Assembly: GCA_017536545.1 (NCBI GenBank)
Contig: JAFXHF010000014.1
Coordinates: 48,675 to 112,674, forward strand
Origin: a bacterium
GTDB lineage: Bacteria; Cyanobacteriota; Vampirovibrionia; Gastranaerophilales; Gastranaerophilaceae
DNA length: 64,000 bases
Direction: 5' to 3'
Position numbers and translations under genes: made by a program. Positions 17,030-25,141 of the stretch are shown here, one piece after another (within the stretch, counting starts at the first letter, position 1; each line of letters opens with the position of its first letter). The notes beneath the pieces were generated by a model. It had not been told where the DNA came from and searched no databases. It worked only from the letters and a program-made list of their open reading frames with translations.

Positions 17030-18115
17030 ATGTTAGATAAATTAAGAGCAATATTCACAGAAAGAACAGATTCTCTAGGAAGAGCTTCAAGTGTTGACAC
17101 TACTAAAAAATCAACACCAGCAAAGCCTGTTCAGATGACTTCTGGTCAAAAAACAGAAAATCCTAGTGAAATTAAATATGGCAAAGAGATTACGGATGCT
17201 CAAATTGAACGTGAGAAATATATCCAAAAATCCCCACCAAAAGTTCATACAGTTGCTGCGGGTGATACATTATCAAAAATTTCAAGAAAATATGGAGTAT
17301 CTTTAGAAGCATTATATTCTGTAAATCCAGGGTTTAATGCAGATACAAGATTAAAACTTGGACAAAGTGTGAATATCCCATCTGCACGTAAGATAGTTAA
17401 TGTTAAAAATTTATCTGATGTTGCAAAAGCAATGGGTCTTAGTGAAGCTTTTGTAAAACAATGGAAAAAAGCAGAAGATGCTCCTAATACTCCTGATAAC
17501 AAGTTCCATAATACTCCATATGTTGACAAAGCTGGAGTTAAAACTATTGGTATTGGGCACGCTATTCAAAATGATAAAGATAAACAAGAAATAATAAAAA
17601 AATATGGTGATTTAGATTTGTCAGATGCAGAAGTTTGTGAACTTTTTGCAAGTGATTTATTGGAAGCAGAAGAAAATATTGCAGCAATTATTGGTCAAAA
17701 TAATTATGATAAAATGCCTCAACCAATGAAAGAAGCATTATTAGATATGGTGTTTAACAAAGGTAATGCAATTATTAAAGAATCTGAAGGTTTAACATAT
17801 TGTTTGAAATCTGGTAAATATGAGGCTGCAATAAATAAATTTACAAATATAAAAGCGACGAATACTGGTAAAGAAATGAGCGGGCTTGCAAAACGTAGAT
17901 TGTTCGATATTTCAATAGCTGTAAAAATGTATGATGGTAAAGTCCCTCAAACTAATGTGGCAACAGCACAGGCTCTTTATGATAAAGGTGTAGAGTTGTT
18001 ACGAGAAGAATGCAAGGCAAAAGGGAAGAATTTTGCAGATCAAATAGTTGGTTATAACCAAGACATTCAAAATTATTTTGGTGACCGAGTTAGTCTTAAT
18101 TACGTAACAGAGTAA
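17030..18115 (+). CDS. LysM protein with GH24-type lysozyme domain
   Basis: The start at 17030 (MLDKLRAIFTER) has an AAGG site and begins eight bases after the previous stop. The 361-residue product has a polar N-terminal part and a clear LysM (HTVAAGDTLSKISRKYGVSL). Its C-terminal domain has the T4-lysozyme-like PYVDKAGVKTIGIGHA motif and helical MKEALLDMVFNKGNA. GH24 enzymes cut the glycan strand; the catalytic Glu would be just upstream (KKAEDAPN), but this placement is inferred. It has no signal peptide, holin or phage neighbours. The 3' end overlaps ansA by 20 bases, convergently. Confidence 0.82.
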   Translation: MLDKLRAIFTERTDSLGRASSVDTTKKSTPAKPVQMTSGQKTENPSEIKYGKEITDAQIEREKYIQKSPPKVHTVAAGDTLSKISRKYGVSLEALYSVNPGFNADTRLKLGQSVNIPSARKIVNVKNLSDVAKAMGLSEAFVKQWKKAEDAPNTPDNKFHNTPYVDKAGVKTIGIGHAIQNDKDKQEIIKKYGDLDLSDAEVCELFASDLLEAEENIAAIIGQNNYDKMPQPMKEALLDMVFNKGNAIIKESEGLTYCLKSGKYEAAINKFTNIKATNTGKEMSGLAKRRLFDISIAVKMYDGKVPQTNVATAQALYDKGVELLREECKAKGKNFADQIVGYNQDIQNYFGDRVSLNYVTE

Positions 18116-19016
18116 CTATTTCGCCAATAATTTCGTGTTTGTTTGTTTCTATTGTGTGTGGGATTTCAATTTTTGCCCAATGTAAGTTATTGATTAAATC
18201 GATAGTAACAAGCTCTCGGACTTTTAGGTCTTCATCGCAAAGTTTTACAACAAATGCTTCTTCAATTTCTGTGTTTACAACAACACAAAGACCACTTGCT
18301 CCAACTTTTGCAATGAGATTTGATGAGAGTGAAATAATTTTTGTATCTGTTCTATCTGCTCCACCAATTAAAAAAGAATGATACAAGAACGCTTTTTTAA
18401 TTCTTGCATATTTAGGGTCACAGAATAGATTCAAATAACCTTTAGCAATGTTTGCTAATGGCATAGAATGAACTGGCACCCCACAATTATCTTTCGTAAT
18501 TGGGTAAGATGTTTTTACTTCACAAAGTTTATTTATTTTTTCTTGGATAGCTTTTTGTACGGGGTGATTTATATTGTCGTAACTATTTATATCCCAATCG
18601 TTTACTTTGCATAGACCAAGCATCATTGCGTGTTTCCCTGAACAGTGATTTTCAAGAGCTAAATTACTATCACCACAAGCTCCGCATTTTAACTTTTCTG
18701 GAGAAATTCCAAATTTATTCAACACACTTCGAACAACTTCAGTATGTATCTTTTCACCGGCATGAGTTGATGCACAAATTGCGATTTCTTCATCTGTTAA
18801 ATTAAATTTTTTATCTAATTCGTGGTCAATTAATAGTGAAGCTTGAAGAGGGTTTGCACAAGAACGTAAATAAAACGGATAATTTTTATCCTCTCCAATT
18901 CGTTCTTCTATGTGCATCTTATCGCATCTTACAATGTAGCCAAAGTATTCTTTTTCAATAAGACCATCTCTGATAAATACCACAAGTTTTGCCGGTTCTG
19001 TGTTTTTGTTAATCAT
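18096..19016 (-). CDS. ansA: L-asparaginase II (Rhizobium-type, class 3)
   Basis: The enzyme would hydrolyse asparagine to aspartate and ammonia. The 306-residue protein matches the AnsA/pfam06089 family, which is unrelated to E. coli AnsB. It has RSCANPLQASLL (Ser-x2-Lys-type region, here without the Lys), ICASTHAGEKIH, ENHCSGKHAMMLGLC, DNCGVPVHSMPL, and a final GADRTDTK segment. There is no signal peptide, so it should be cytoplasmic. It overlaps the upstream DUF4388-like gene by eight bases, implying translational coupling. The Ser-Lys pair seems altered in the first motif, so catalysis should be tested. Confidence 0.88.
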   Translation of the reverse strand: MINKNTEPAKLVVFIRDGLIEKEYFGYIVRCDKMHIEERIGEDKNYPFYLRSCANPLQASLLIDHELDKKFNLTDEEIAICASTHAGEKIHTEVVRSVLNKFGISPEKLKCGACGDSNLALENHCSGKHAMMLGLCKVNDWDINSYDNINHPVQKAIQEKINKLCEVKTSYPITKDNCGVPVHSMPLANIAKGYLNLFCDPKYARIKKAFLYHSFLIGGADRTDTKIISLSSNLIAKVGASGLCVVVNTEIEEAFVVKLCDEDLKVRELVTIDLINNLHWAKIEIPHTIETNKHEIIGEIVTLLRN

Positions 19017-19728
19017 TTCTCTTTACCATTGTTAATAACTGTTCTAACTTAGATTTTAATTTATTATTTTCTTCTTTTAAATCTTCAATTTGTTTTTGGT
19101 AAGTATCTGATTCTTTTACATATTCTTGGCTGATTTCTGGAACGTCATTATGGTCAAGAATAAATCTTTTTTTAGCTTCGTCTTTTATAAGTAAAATGGT
19201 TTCAAGTTGTTTTTGAGTAATTAGTCCCAGTTCAATTAACGATTGCCCAAATTTTTTGTTTTCTTTATTCTGTTCGTGATTTTCGATGGCTGAATTTAGT
19301 TCACTTTCAGAAATTGTTCCACTGTTCATAAAGTATTCACCAGTTCGAAGTTTTCCCGCTAAGAATCCAGCAATACTTAAGATTTGAGAATTGTCTGGGA
19401 TTTCAAAATATCCTTCATCTACTCCGAATAGAAAATATCCCGCCACTTCTTCCATTGAAAGATAGGTATTTATTGTGATATCTGAAATGCTACTATCATT
19501 ATCGGCTGCAGATAAAATGTTATAAATATTTGTATCAAATCCAGATTTTTTGAAATCTAATTCACATTTTCCTTTATATGTTAAAACTGGTTTGTAAGTC
19601 GCAAAAGAATATGCCAAATTGCTGTCTTTATTAATTTCTTCTGACAGTTGCATATAAATAATCTCTTTCACCCAGTTTGGGAAGTTAGAAATTTTATTTA
19701 AGAATTGTGTTAAAAATTGTCTATTCAA
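19009..19728 (-). CDS. DUF4388-like protein with C-terminal coiled coil
   Basis: The chosen start is TTG at 19728, with AAAGGG eight bases before it; a GTG at 19749 would fall on the predicted transcription start. The protein has about 239 residues. Residues about 40-160 include YKGKCELDFKKSG and ILSAADNDSSISDI, resembling the DUF4388/PatA-type N-terminal region common in cyanobacteria. Next comes a GspE-N-like piece (FGQSLIELGLITQKQLETIL), then a coiled coil (YQKQIEDLKEENNKLKSKLEQL). The role is unknown, perhaps signalling or scaffold. It is coupled to ansA. The start and family are moderately supported. Confidence 0.6.
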   Translation of the reverse strand: MNRQFLTQFLNKISNFPNWVKEIIYMQLSEEINKDSNLAYSFATYKPVLTYKGKCELDFKKSGFDTNIYNILSAADNDSSISDITINTYLSMEEVAGYFLFGVDEGYFEIPDNSQILSIAGFLAGKLRTGEYFMNSGTISESELNSAIENHEQNKENKKFGQSLIELGLITQKQLETILLIKDEAKKRFILDHNDVPEISQEYVKESDTYQKQIEDLKEENNKLKSKLEQLLTMVKRND

Positions 19729-19754
19729 TTTCTTATCCCTTTTAAACACCTAGT

Positions 19755-19783
19755 ATTTTACCATTAATATCATTTTTCTTCAA
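19755..19783 (-). promoter_or_regulatory. Promoter for the DUF4388-like/ansA operon
   Basis: On the minus strand TTGAAG (19783-19778) and TAAAAT (19760-19755) are spaced 17 bases apart. The predicted start near 19748 supports translation from TTG 19728. Confidence 0.6.
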
Positions 19784-19798
19784 TAGATATTAAGTTGG

Positions 19799-19827
19799 TT
19801 GATTAATTTATTTTGTAAATGTAATAT
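19799..19827 (+). promoter_or_regulatory. Promoter for the VKOR-DsbA gene
   Basis: TTGATT (19799-19804) and TAATAT (19822-19827) are spaced 17 bases apart, giving a leader of about 30 nt that contains the AGGGGAGAG ribosome site. Confidence 0.55.
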
Positions 19828-19862
19828 ATATTTATAACCATCTATAGATAAGGGGAGAGATT

Positions 19863-21092
19863 ATGGAAGAAAGTAAAAAAAATCTTTTGAAAAATATTGC
19901 ATTGTGGATATTAATGTTAACTGGATTTTCGTTAACTATATATTTAGCAATTGTATATCATGAAGCGAACTTCAACCAATATGCACTTCCGAGTGCTTGT
20001 GCGATTAGCGATTTTATGGATTGTGATGCTGTTGCAAGAACAACTGAATCTCAATTTTTTGGAGTTCCTTTGGCATATTGGGGAATGTTTTTATACCTAT
20101 TTATGATGATGTTGATGTGTGTTGATAGATTAAAAAAGTTACCAGGTTTAAAATTTTTAGAAGTGTTTAAAAATAAGTATCATTATATTGCATCTTTGGG
20201 TGTAATTTCTTTTACAATCTCAATGATTTTACTTTGTGTAAGTTTATTTGGAATTAAAAAACTTTGTATAATGTGTGCTGCAACATATATTGTTAATTTG
20301 ATAATTGGTATTGTTGCTGTACTTGGTATTGAAGGTGATTTTGTTACTGCAATTAAACAAAGTTGGATAGATTTTACAGATGCATTAAAACCAATTCCAT
20401 ATAGAGTCGCATTTGTTGTTGTAATGATTTGTGCGGTTGCATTTTTAAGTTGGACTTATACAACTGCAGTGTTCTCTCCAGCTTTAAAAAGCCAGCGTGG
20501 ATATGGTGAATTCCTAAAATCTAAAACAAATAAGTATGCAACTACAGGTAATGTATTGGGTTCAGAAGCTGAAGATGCAGTTGTTTTACATGTTTATTCA
20601 GACTATATGTGTCCTATGTGTTCAGTATTTAATATGATGGTTCATAAATTATCAAAAGACTTCACAAATTTAAGAATTGAACACCATAGTTTACCACTTG
20701 ATACTGCTTGTAATAAATATATGACACAAGAATTTCATAAAGGTTCTTGCACAATGGCAAAATATGCTGAAGCTGCTCATATGCAAGGTAAATTCTGGGA
20801 AGTTAACTCATTATTCTTTGATAAAAAACCAGCATCTGAAGCTGAAGTAATTCGAGTTCTTGAAGAATCAGGCTTTGATTTAGATATGGATAAATTGAAA
20901 AAAGATGCAAGAAGTAAAAAAGTTGCAGATATAATTAATGCTGATATTGATTATGCTGTATCTAAAAACTTATTTGGAACTCCTACAATGCAAATGGGTG
21001 ATGATGTTGAAATGGGAATTCCAAAAGGAGGATACCCAGAATTCAAGAAATGGATTATTAAACGTGGTGGAAAAACAAGAGGTTTATTCTAA
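19863..21092 (+). CDS. VKOR-DsbA fusion, disulfide bond formation enzyme
   Basis: The 409-residue protein should form disulfides in exported proteins and pass electrons to quinone. The VKOR half (about 10-160) has several membrane helices, loop cysteines at 46 and 54 (SACAISDFMDC), and the CIMC redox centre at 135-138. After another membrane helix (about 182-200), the periplasmic thioredoxin-fold half has CPMC at 250-253 and the cis-proline loop GTPTMQM. VKOR fused to a thioredoxin-like domain is typical of cyanobacteria; here the partner is DsbA/DsbG-like, with extra Cys pairs. Its 3' end contains the ribosome site and start of queH. Confidence 0.92.
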   Translation: MEESKKNLLKNIALWILMLTGFSLTIYLAIVYHEANFNQYALPSACAISDFMDCDAVARTTESQFFGVPLAYWGMFLYLFMMMLMCVDRLKKLPGLKFLEVFKNKYHYIASLGVISFTISMILLCVSLFGIKKLCIMCAATYIVNLIIGIVAVLGIEGDFVTAIKQSWIDFTDALKPIPYRVAFVVVMICAVAFLSWTYTTAVFSPALKSQRGYGEFLKSKTNKYATTGNVLGSEAEDAVVLHVYSDYMCPMCSVFNMMVHKLSKDFTNLRIEHHSLPLDTACNKYMTQEFHKGSCTMAKYAEAAHMQGKFWEVNSLFFDKKPASEAEVIRVLEESGFDLDMDKLKKDARSKKVADIINADIDYAVSKNLFGTPTMQMGDDVEMGIPKGGYPEFKKWIIKRGGKTRGLF

Positions 21093-21624
21093 AAAAATTC
21101 TGTTGCACGCTTGTTGTGCAATATGTTCAGGTTATCCCATATCTTTATTGCAGGATATGGGATATTCTGTTGTTGTTTATTTTTATAATCCAAATATTTA
21201 TCCATCAGAGGAGTATGAAAGACGCTTAGAAGCCCAAAAAACTTTATGTAAACATTTTGGTTGTGAATTAATTGTTGGCGAATATGAACTAGAAATTTAT
21301 GAAGGGTATGTAAAAGGTCTTGAAGATGAGCCAGAAAAAGGTTTAAGATGTGACAAATGTTTTGAACTTAGATTGCAAAAGACAGCAGAGCTAGCAAAAG
21401 AATTAAATATTGAAGAATTTACAACTTCAATTGTTATTAGTCCTCATAAAAATTATGAGAAATTAACGAAAATTGGGGAAAAAATAGCTCAAGATATGAA
21501 TTTGAGATATCTTGCAGAAAACTTTAGAAAACAAGATGGATTTTTGAAAACAAATCAGATTTCAAAATCGTTAAATTTATATAGACAAAATTATTGCGGA
21601 TGTAAATTTGCGAAAAAAATCTAA
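21064..21624 (+). CDS. queH: Epoxyqueuosine reductase QueH
   Basis: The enzyme performs the last step of queuosine synthesis in tRNA. The family signature is complete: LLHACCAICSGYP near the N-terminus, YNPNIYPSEEYERRL, GLRCDKCFELRL, and a C-terminal YCGCKF. The paired Cys motifs bind an Fe-S cluster and iron. The start is ambiguous. GTG at 21064 or 21067, about 30 bases inside the VKOR gene, gives the family length (about 186 residues), with AAGGAGG further upstream (21025-21032). The overlap suggests translational coupling to the VKOR-DsbA gene. Confidence 0.9.
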   Translation: MVEKQEVYSKKILLHACCAICSGYPISLLQDMGYSVVVYFYNPNIYPSEEYERRLEAQKTLCKHFGCELIVGEYELEIYEGYVKGLEDEPEKGLRCDKCFELRLQKTAELAKELNIEEFTTSIVISPHKNYEKLTKIGEKIAQDMNLRYLAENFRKQDGFLKTNQISKSLNLYRQNYCGCKFAKKI

Positions 21625-21726
21625 GAATATCATCCGTTTGTATTATGACGTAATTAATATAATATCATATAATAACGTTGAAAAAGAAGAAATTTTTATT
21701 ATAAGAAAATAAAAGAGGACAGATTA

Positions 21727-23034
21727 ATGAAGAAGAAAATAGGCTTATTACTAGCAACTGTAATGGTGATGAATACAGTATCACCAATGACTTTTGCAGC
21801 TTGGAAAAATCCACTAACAAATTACAATTTATACGAAGATACTCATCCATCAGCTGCGACAAGTAATGATTCAAATGAACAGGTAATGAGCGATTTTTAT
21901 TCAAACTCTATGGCAGCTCAAAATGATGGCATGGGTGTAGGTGATATTGATCCAGCAAGTTTTACAGAGGGTAGTGAGTCTCAAACTGAGGAAGCTACAA
22001 AGACTCGTAATGAAACCCTACGTGAGTCTTCAAGAAATGTTTATACAGATCCTGAAGCAACTCCAGGTTGGCTAACTGGTCCTTCATTCTATCCTGAACC
22101 TTCTTTTGATAGTATTGTTGAAAAATATCGTGTGGGCGATTATTCTGGATGTTTACAAGAAAGTATCGCTTACGTAAGACTATATCCTAATGATACTTTA
22201 GGTTTCTATTATTTAGCTATGAGCTATTCAAAAATAAGTGATAAAGATAATGCGGTTATGGCATATGAAAAAGTTATTGAATTAAACGATAACCCAATGA
22301 TTGTTAAATATGCGACAAATGGCCGTAATTGTATCTTAGGTGTTGAAACTGAAGCATGTTTTGAAAACGTAAATGAGCCAGAACTAATTTATCCATATGT
22401 AAAAATGGTTGAATCTACTGACTTAACTCCTATTGATCCTGAAGTTTTGGTTAATAGAAATCTTGCTAAGTTGAAAGCAACATTATCTCCTCTTGAAGTG
22501 GAAAATGAAAATAATAATGATAATTCTCAAAATAAAGATAAGAAGAAAGAACATGTTCTTCCATTCGGAAAACAAGATGCTGAGTTAGATGCATTTATCA
22601 ATGCACCTTATGGTGATGGCTTCTCTCCTGAATTGAAGAAAGAGTACAAACAACTTCAATTAAGAAAGATTATGGATGCGGTTAACGCTACAGAAGAAGC
22701 TCCAGATAGTCCAGAAGTTGATGCTCAAGAAAACAAAAACCTTAAAGATATTCAAAAATTTGATGACAAACATTCAGACTCAGGTATGATTAAATTAGCA
22801 TACGCAGAACCATCAAAAATGTTTGAAGAATTGTCAAAAGACCCTGAATATATTAGACAAAAACAAGAAATCGAAGAATTACAAATGCTTTTTGGTTCAG
22901 AAAAATCAACAGCTGAGCGTAATGATATGATGGATTTGTTACCATATATGTCTGAACAAGGTGATAAAAAATTATCTCCTGAGGTGATTCAATCATTGAT
23001 GATGCAATCAATGATGGGTAATTTGACACTATAA
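21727..23034 (+). CDS. Secreted TPR-containing protein
   Basis: The 435-residue protein starts with a signal peptide (MKKKIGLLLATVMVMNTVSP, cleavage after a FAA-type site near 26). A low-complexity polar stretch follows, then TPR-like repeats at about 130-205 (GDYSGCLQESIAYVRLYPND, GFYYLAMSYSKISDKDNAVM). A long acidic, mostly helical tail with an Asn/Asp/Lys-rich patch completes it. It probably acts in the periplasm as a scaffold. AGAGGA precedes the ATG. A second TPR gene follows 23 bases later. I do not recognise a specific family. Confidence 0.72.
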   Translation: MKKKIGLLLATVMVMNTVSPMTFAAWKNPLTNYNLYEDTHPSAATSNDSNEQVMSDFYSNSMAAQNDGMGVGDIDPASFTEGSESQTEEATKTRNETLRESSRNVYTDPEATPGWLTGPSFYPEPSFDSIVEKYRVGDYSGCLQESIAYVRLYPNDTLGFYYLAMSYSKISDKDNAVMAYEKVIELNDNPMIVKYATNGRNCILGVETEACFENVNEPELIYPYVKMVESTDLTPIDPEVLVNRNLAKLKATLSPLEVENENNNDNSQNKDKKKEHVLPFGKQDAELDAFINAPYGDGFSPELKKEYKQLQLRKIMDAVNATEEAPDSPEVDAQENKNLKDIQKFDDKHSDSGMIKLAYAEPSKMFEELSKDPEYIRQKQEIEELQMLFGSEKSTAERNDMMDLLPYMSEQGDKKLSPEVIQSLMMQSMMGNLTL

Positions 23035-23057
23035 CCAGTTATCCGTTGGTAGTGCCT

Positions 23058-23657
23058 ATGTTATCAGAATATGAAAAAGTAAAAAAAGACTTTTTGGCTG
23101 GTAGAATTAAAGGATGTCGAGCATATTTTGAATCTAACGGGTACTATGTTGAAGCAGGTTACTGTTGTATAGTTTTAGATGAATTAAATAAAGCAGAAAA
23201 GCTCTTTACGCTTGCAAAGGATTATGATAGTCGTGCCGCGTGGGGGCTTTTCCTTTTGCAGTTAATTAAAGACGATATTAGGTCATTCCCTACATATTTT
23301 CAGGTTAGGAATTTCTTGGAACTAGACTTGAGTATATTTATCTTGTATTGCAAGGAAAAGTATGTTGAAAAAATCATTAGATATGCAGATTTTATGGCGT
23401 ACTATAATCCAGAATGTTATAAATTTATTGGTCGAGCTTTTTGGGCAAATAATTTAATGCCTGCTTCTTTATTTTTCTTGAGAAGAGCGAAAGATAAATT
23501 TTATCAAGACCCAGAATTACACTATTTGTTGGCTTATATTTTTTATCATAACGAAAAAGATTATACAAATTGTGCCAAATCTATAGCTACATGTTTAGAA
23601 ATTCTGCCAAACTACAACCCTGCGGTTAAGTTAAAAGCATTATTAACTTGCAAATAA
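23058..23657 (+). CDS. Cytoplasmic TPR-like helical protein
   Basis: The likely start is ATG 23058 (MLSEYEKVKKDFLAGR); in-frame TTG/GTG codons lie just before but lack a ribosome site. The 199-residue product is all helical, with repeated 34-residue-like units (YYVEAGYCCIVLDELNKAEK, LHYLLAYIFYHNEKDYTNCA) ending in a P-N-Y-N-P TPR cap. It has no signal peptide. It follows the secreted TPR gene closely and is probably in its operon. The promoter of the next gene overlaps its last codons. The function is unknown. Confidence 0.65.
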   Translation: MLSEYEKVKKDFLAGRIKGCRAYFESNGYYVEAGYCCIVLDELNKAEKLFTLAKDYDSRAAWGLFLLQLIKDDIRSFPTYFQVRNFLELDLSIFILYCKEKYVEKIIRYADFMAYYNPECYKFIGRAFWANNLMPASLFFLRRAKDKFYQDPELHYLLAYIFYHNEKDYTNCAKSIATCLEILPNYNPAVKLKALLTCK

Positions 23658-23676
23658 TTTTAAAATTTATCATAAT
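23648..23676 (+). promoter_or_regulatory. Promoter inside the upstream gene, start site at ATG
   Basis: TTGCAA (23648-23653) and CATAAT (23671-23676) are spaced 17 bases apart. The -10 ends six bases before the ATG at 23683, so the transcript would begin on or next to the start codon. The -35 overlaps the stop region of the previous gene. Confidence 0.45.
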
Positions 23677-23682
23677 GTTTTT

Positions 23683-24489
23683 ATGGAAAAAGAGCTTATT
23701 GCATATTTTGAGAATTTAGGGTTAGATGTTCACACTTCGACTAAGGCTCGTGGGCATCAGGGTTTTTTCTTACGTAAGCGTATTGATATTTCTAAAAATA
23801 TCTCAAAAGAAAGATTTATCCCAACATTGGTGCATGAGTTTGCTCATTATATTCATTCTATAATAGAACCTCGTATGGAACGTACAGGCGGGACTTTAGA
23901 GTTTATTTTCAATGATGAAAATACGGAGGTATATCAAAAAGAGTTATTAAAAGTTACAGATTTTGTAGATTCAAATTCTCGTTGTGAAAAACTTGAATAT
24001 CATAAAAAACTTATAAAATCAAAAATTGTTGAATACGAAAACGTTATAAAAGCTCGTTATCCAAAATTTATGCGTTCAAAGAAGTTTAAAGAATTTGATA
24101 AATATATTAAAGGGTCTAAAGCAAAATATTTATTGAAGCATGATAGAGTTAAATTGATTTCTGGGATTCTATTTAGAAAGACTGAGGTTTATACGATTGA
24201 TAATATTGAAAAGGATTTTGTTGATATGCCAAAGGAATTTGTCGCATATATCCGTTTAAAGTCTTGCCAAAAACGTCAATCCAGAGTTTCTGCTCGTATA
24301 AACAAATTGAAAAAGTATTATGCAAGACCAACTGAATTATTTGCAAGATTTGTTGAGGGGCTATACCTAGACCCCGACAGAGTCAAAAGCATAGCCCCTC
24401 AATCGTATAAAAGATTTTATGAACTTCTTGAAGATGATTATTATCCTCATCTTGGAAGGATTTTTGAGATATTACAGACCTGTAAGTAG
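23683..24489 (+). CDS. Putative HExxH zinc-dependent protein
   Basis: The 268-residue basic protein contains TLVHEFAHYIHS near residue 50. This HExxH motif with a following His is typical of zinc metallopeptidases. Downstream acidic residues (GGTLEFIFNDE) might supply a third ligand. The rest is helical and Lys/Arg-rich, and a late ARPTELFARFVEGL segment resembles motifs seen in some toxin-linked or plasmid metallopeptidases. There is no signal peptide. No ribosome site precedes the ATG. The 3' end overlaps the convergent zinc-ribbon gene by 18 bases. Substrate and role are unknown. Confidence 0.62.
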   Translation: MEKELIAYFENLGLDVHTSTKARGHQGFFLRKRIDISKNISKERFIPTLVHEFAHYIHSIIEPRMERTGGTLEFIFNDENTEVYQKELLKVTDFVDSNSRCEKLEYHKKLIKSKIVEYENVIKARYPKFMRSKKFKEFDKYIKGSKAKYLLKHDRVKLISGILFRKTEVYTIDNIEKDFVDMPKEFVAYIRLKSCQKRQSRVSARINKLKKYYARPTELFARFVEGLYLDPDRVKSIAPQSYKRFYELLEDDYYPHLGRIFEILQTCK

Positions 24490-24990
24490 TCTGAATAATT
24501 TTCTTACGTAGGTGTCTTTATTTGGGTCGATTTCTGCGTATCTTTTTGCTTGTTCTGCAAGTTCGTGACCAACATGTTTGTGCACGTGGCGAAGAATATC
24601 TTCATCTCTTTCTTCATTAGATTCATATTCTGCTCTAATTTTGATAAGTTCTGCATTATCCAAGAATTTACCCCCGCAGTTGTAGCAATCATCCATTTGA
24701 ATTTCTTGTTTAATGCTTGAGTGGTTTTTTACCATAATGTTACCGCAATTTGGGCAGTGTCTTTTTGCTGTTTCATCAACTTTTTCAAAAGTTTTGCCTT
24801 CTAATGATGCAAGAATTGCTGAAATATCTTCATTTTGTTCATCAAATTCTTTGAACTCTCTATTGTCAAAATAAATACCGCCACAACCTTCTGTGCAAAT
24901 ATCTAAGTTAATTCCTTCTGTTGGTATAAATACTTTTTTCATAGTTTTGCCACAAGCTGGGCAAGTTAATGTTTTTTGTGTGTCAGCCAT
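24472..24990 (-). CDS. Double zinc-ribbon protein (zf-TFIIB type)
   Basis: The start at 24990 (MADTQKTLTCPACG) fits GAAAGGCG upstream; an ATG 15 bases earlier is the alternative. The 172-residue protein has two zinc ribbons of the TFIIB-like family. The first is CPACGKTMKKV...CTEGCGGIYFDNREF. The second, near residue 85, is CPNCGNIMVKN...CYNCGGKFLDNAEL. Such small proteins are widespread and their role is not established. A helical tail with a HVHKHVGHE patch follows. It is a single gene on the minus strand, convergent with the HExxH gene. Confidence 0.77.
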   Translation of the reverse strand: MADTQKTLTCPACGKTMKKVFIPTEGINLDICTEGCGGIYFDNREFKEFDEQNEDISAILASLEGKTFEKVDETAKRHCPNCGNIMVKNHSSIKQEIQMDDCYNCGGKFLDNAELIKIRAEYESNEERDEDILRHVHKHVGHELAEQAKRYAEIDPNKDTYVRKLFRLLTGL

Positions 24991-25091
24991 GTTTTCGCCT
25001 TTCATATATTAGTTCATATTATAAATTTAACATTTTTTGTAAATTTTTCATCATACAGGTACATTATTCTGACTAAAATATTGAAAAACCT

Positions 25092-25120
25092 TTGTATTAT
25101 TCGCAAAAATAGTGTACAAT
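25092..25120 (+). promoter_or_regulatory. Promoter of the HD-GYP signalling operon
   Basis: TTGTAT (25092-25097) and TACAAT (25115-25120) are spaced 17 bases apart, about 20 bases before an AAAAGGG ribosome site and ATG 25142. Confidence 0.6.
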
Positions 25121-25141
25121 AATATATGAAAAGGGTTAGTT

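Noticed and set aside
17030..18115. Prophage remnant suggested by the T4-type lysozyme fold
   Set aside because: There is no holin, integrase, tail or capsid gene nearby, and base composition and gene style match the neighbours.
20938..21063. An extended N-terminus for QueH
   Set aside because: The extra residues are an out-of-frame reading of the VKOR-DsbA C-terminus and are absent from the family; the start near 21064 gives the normal length.
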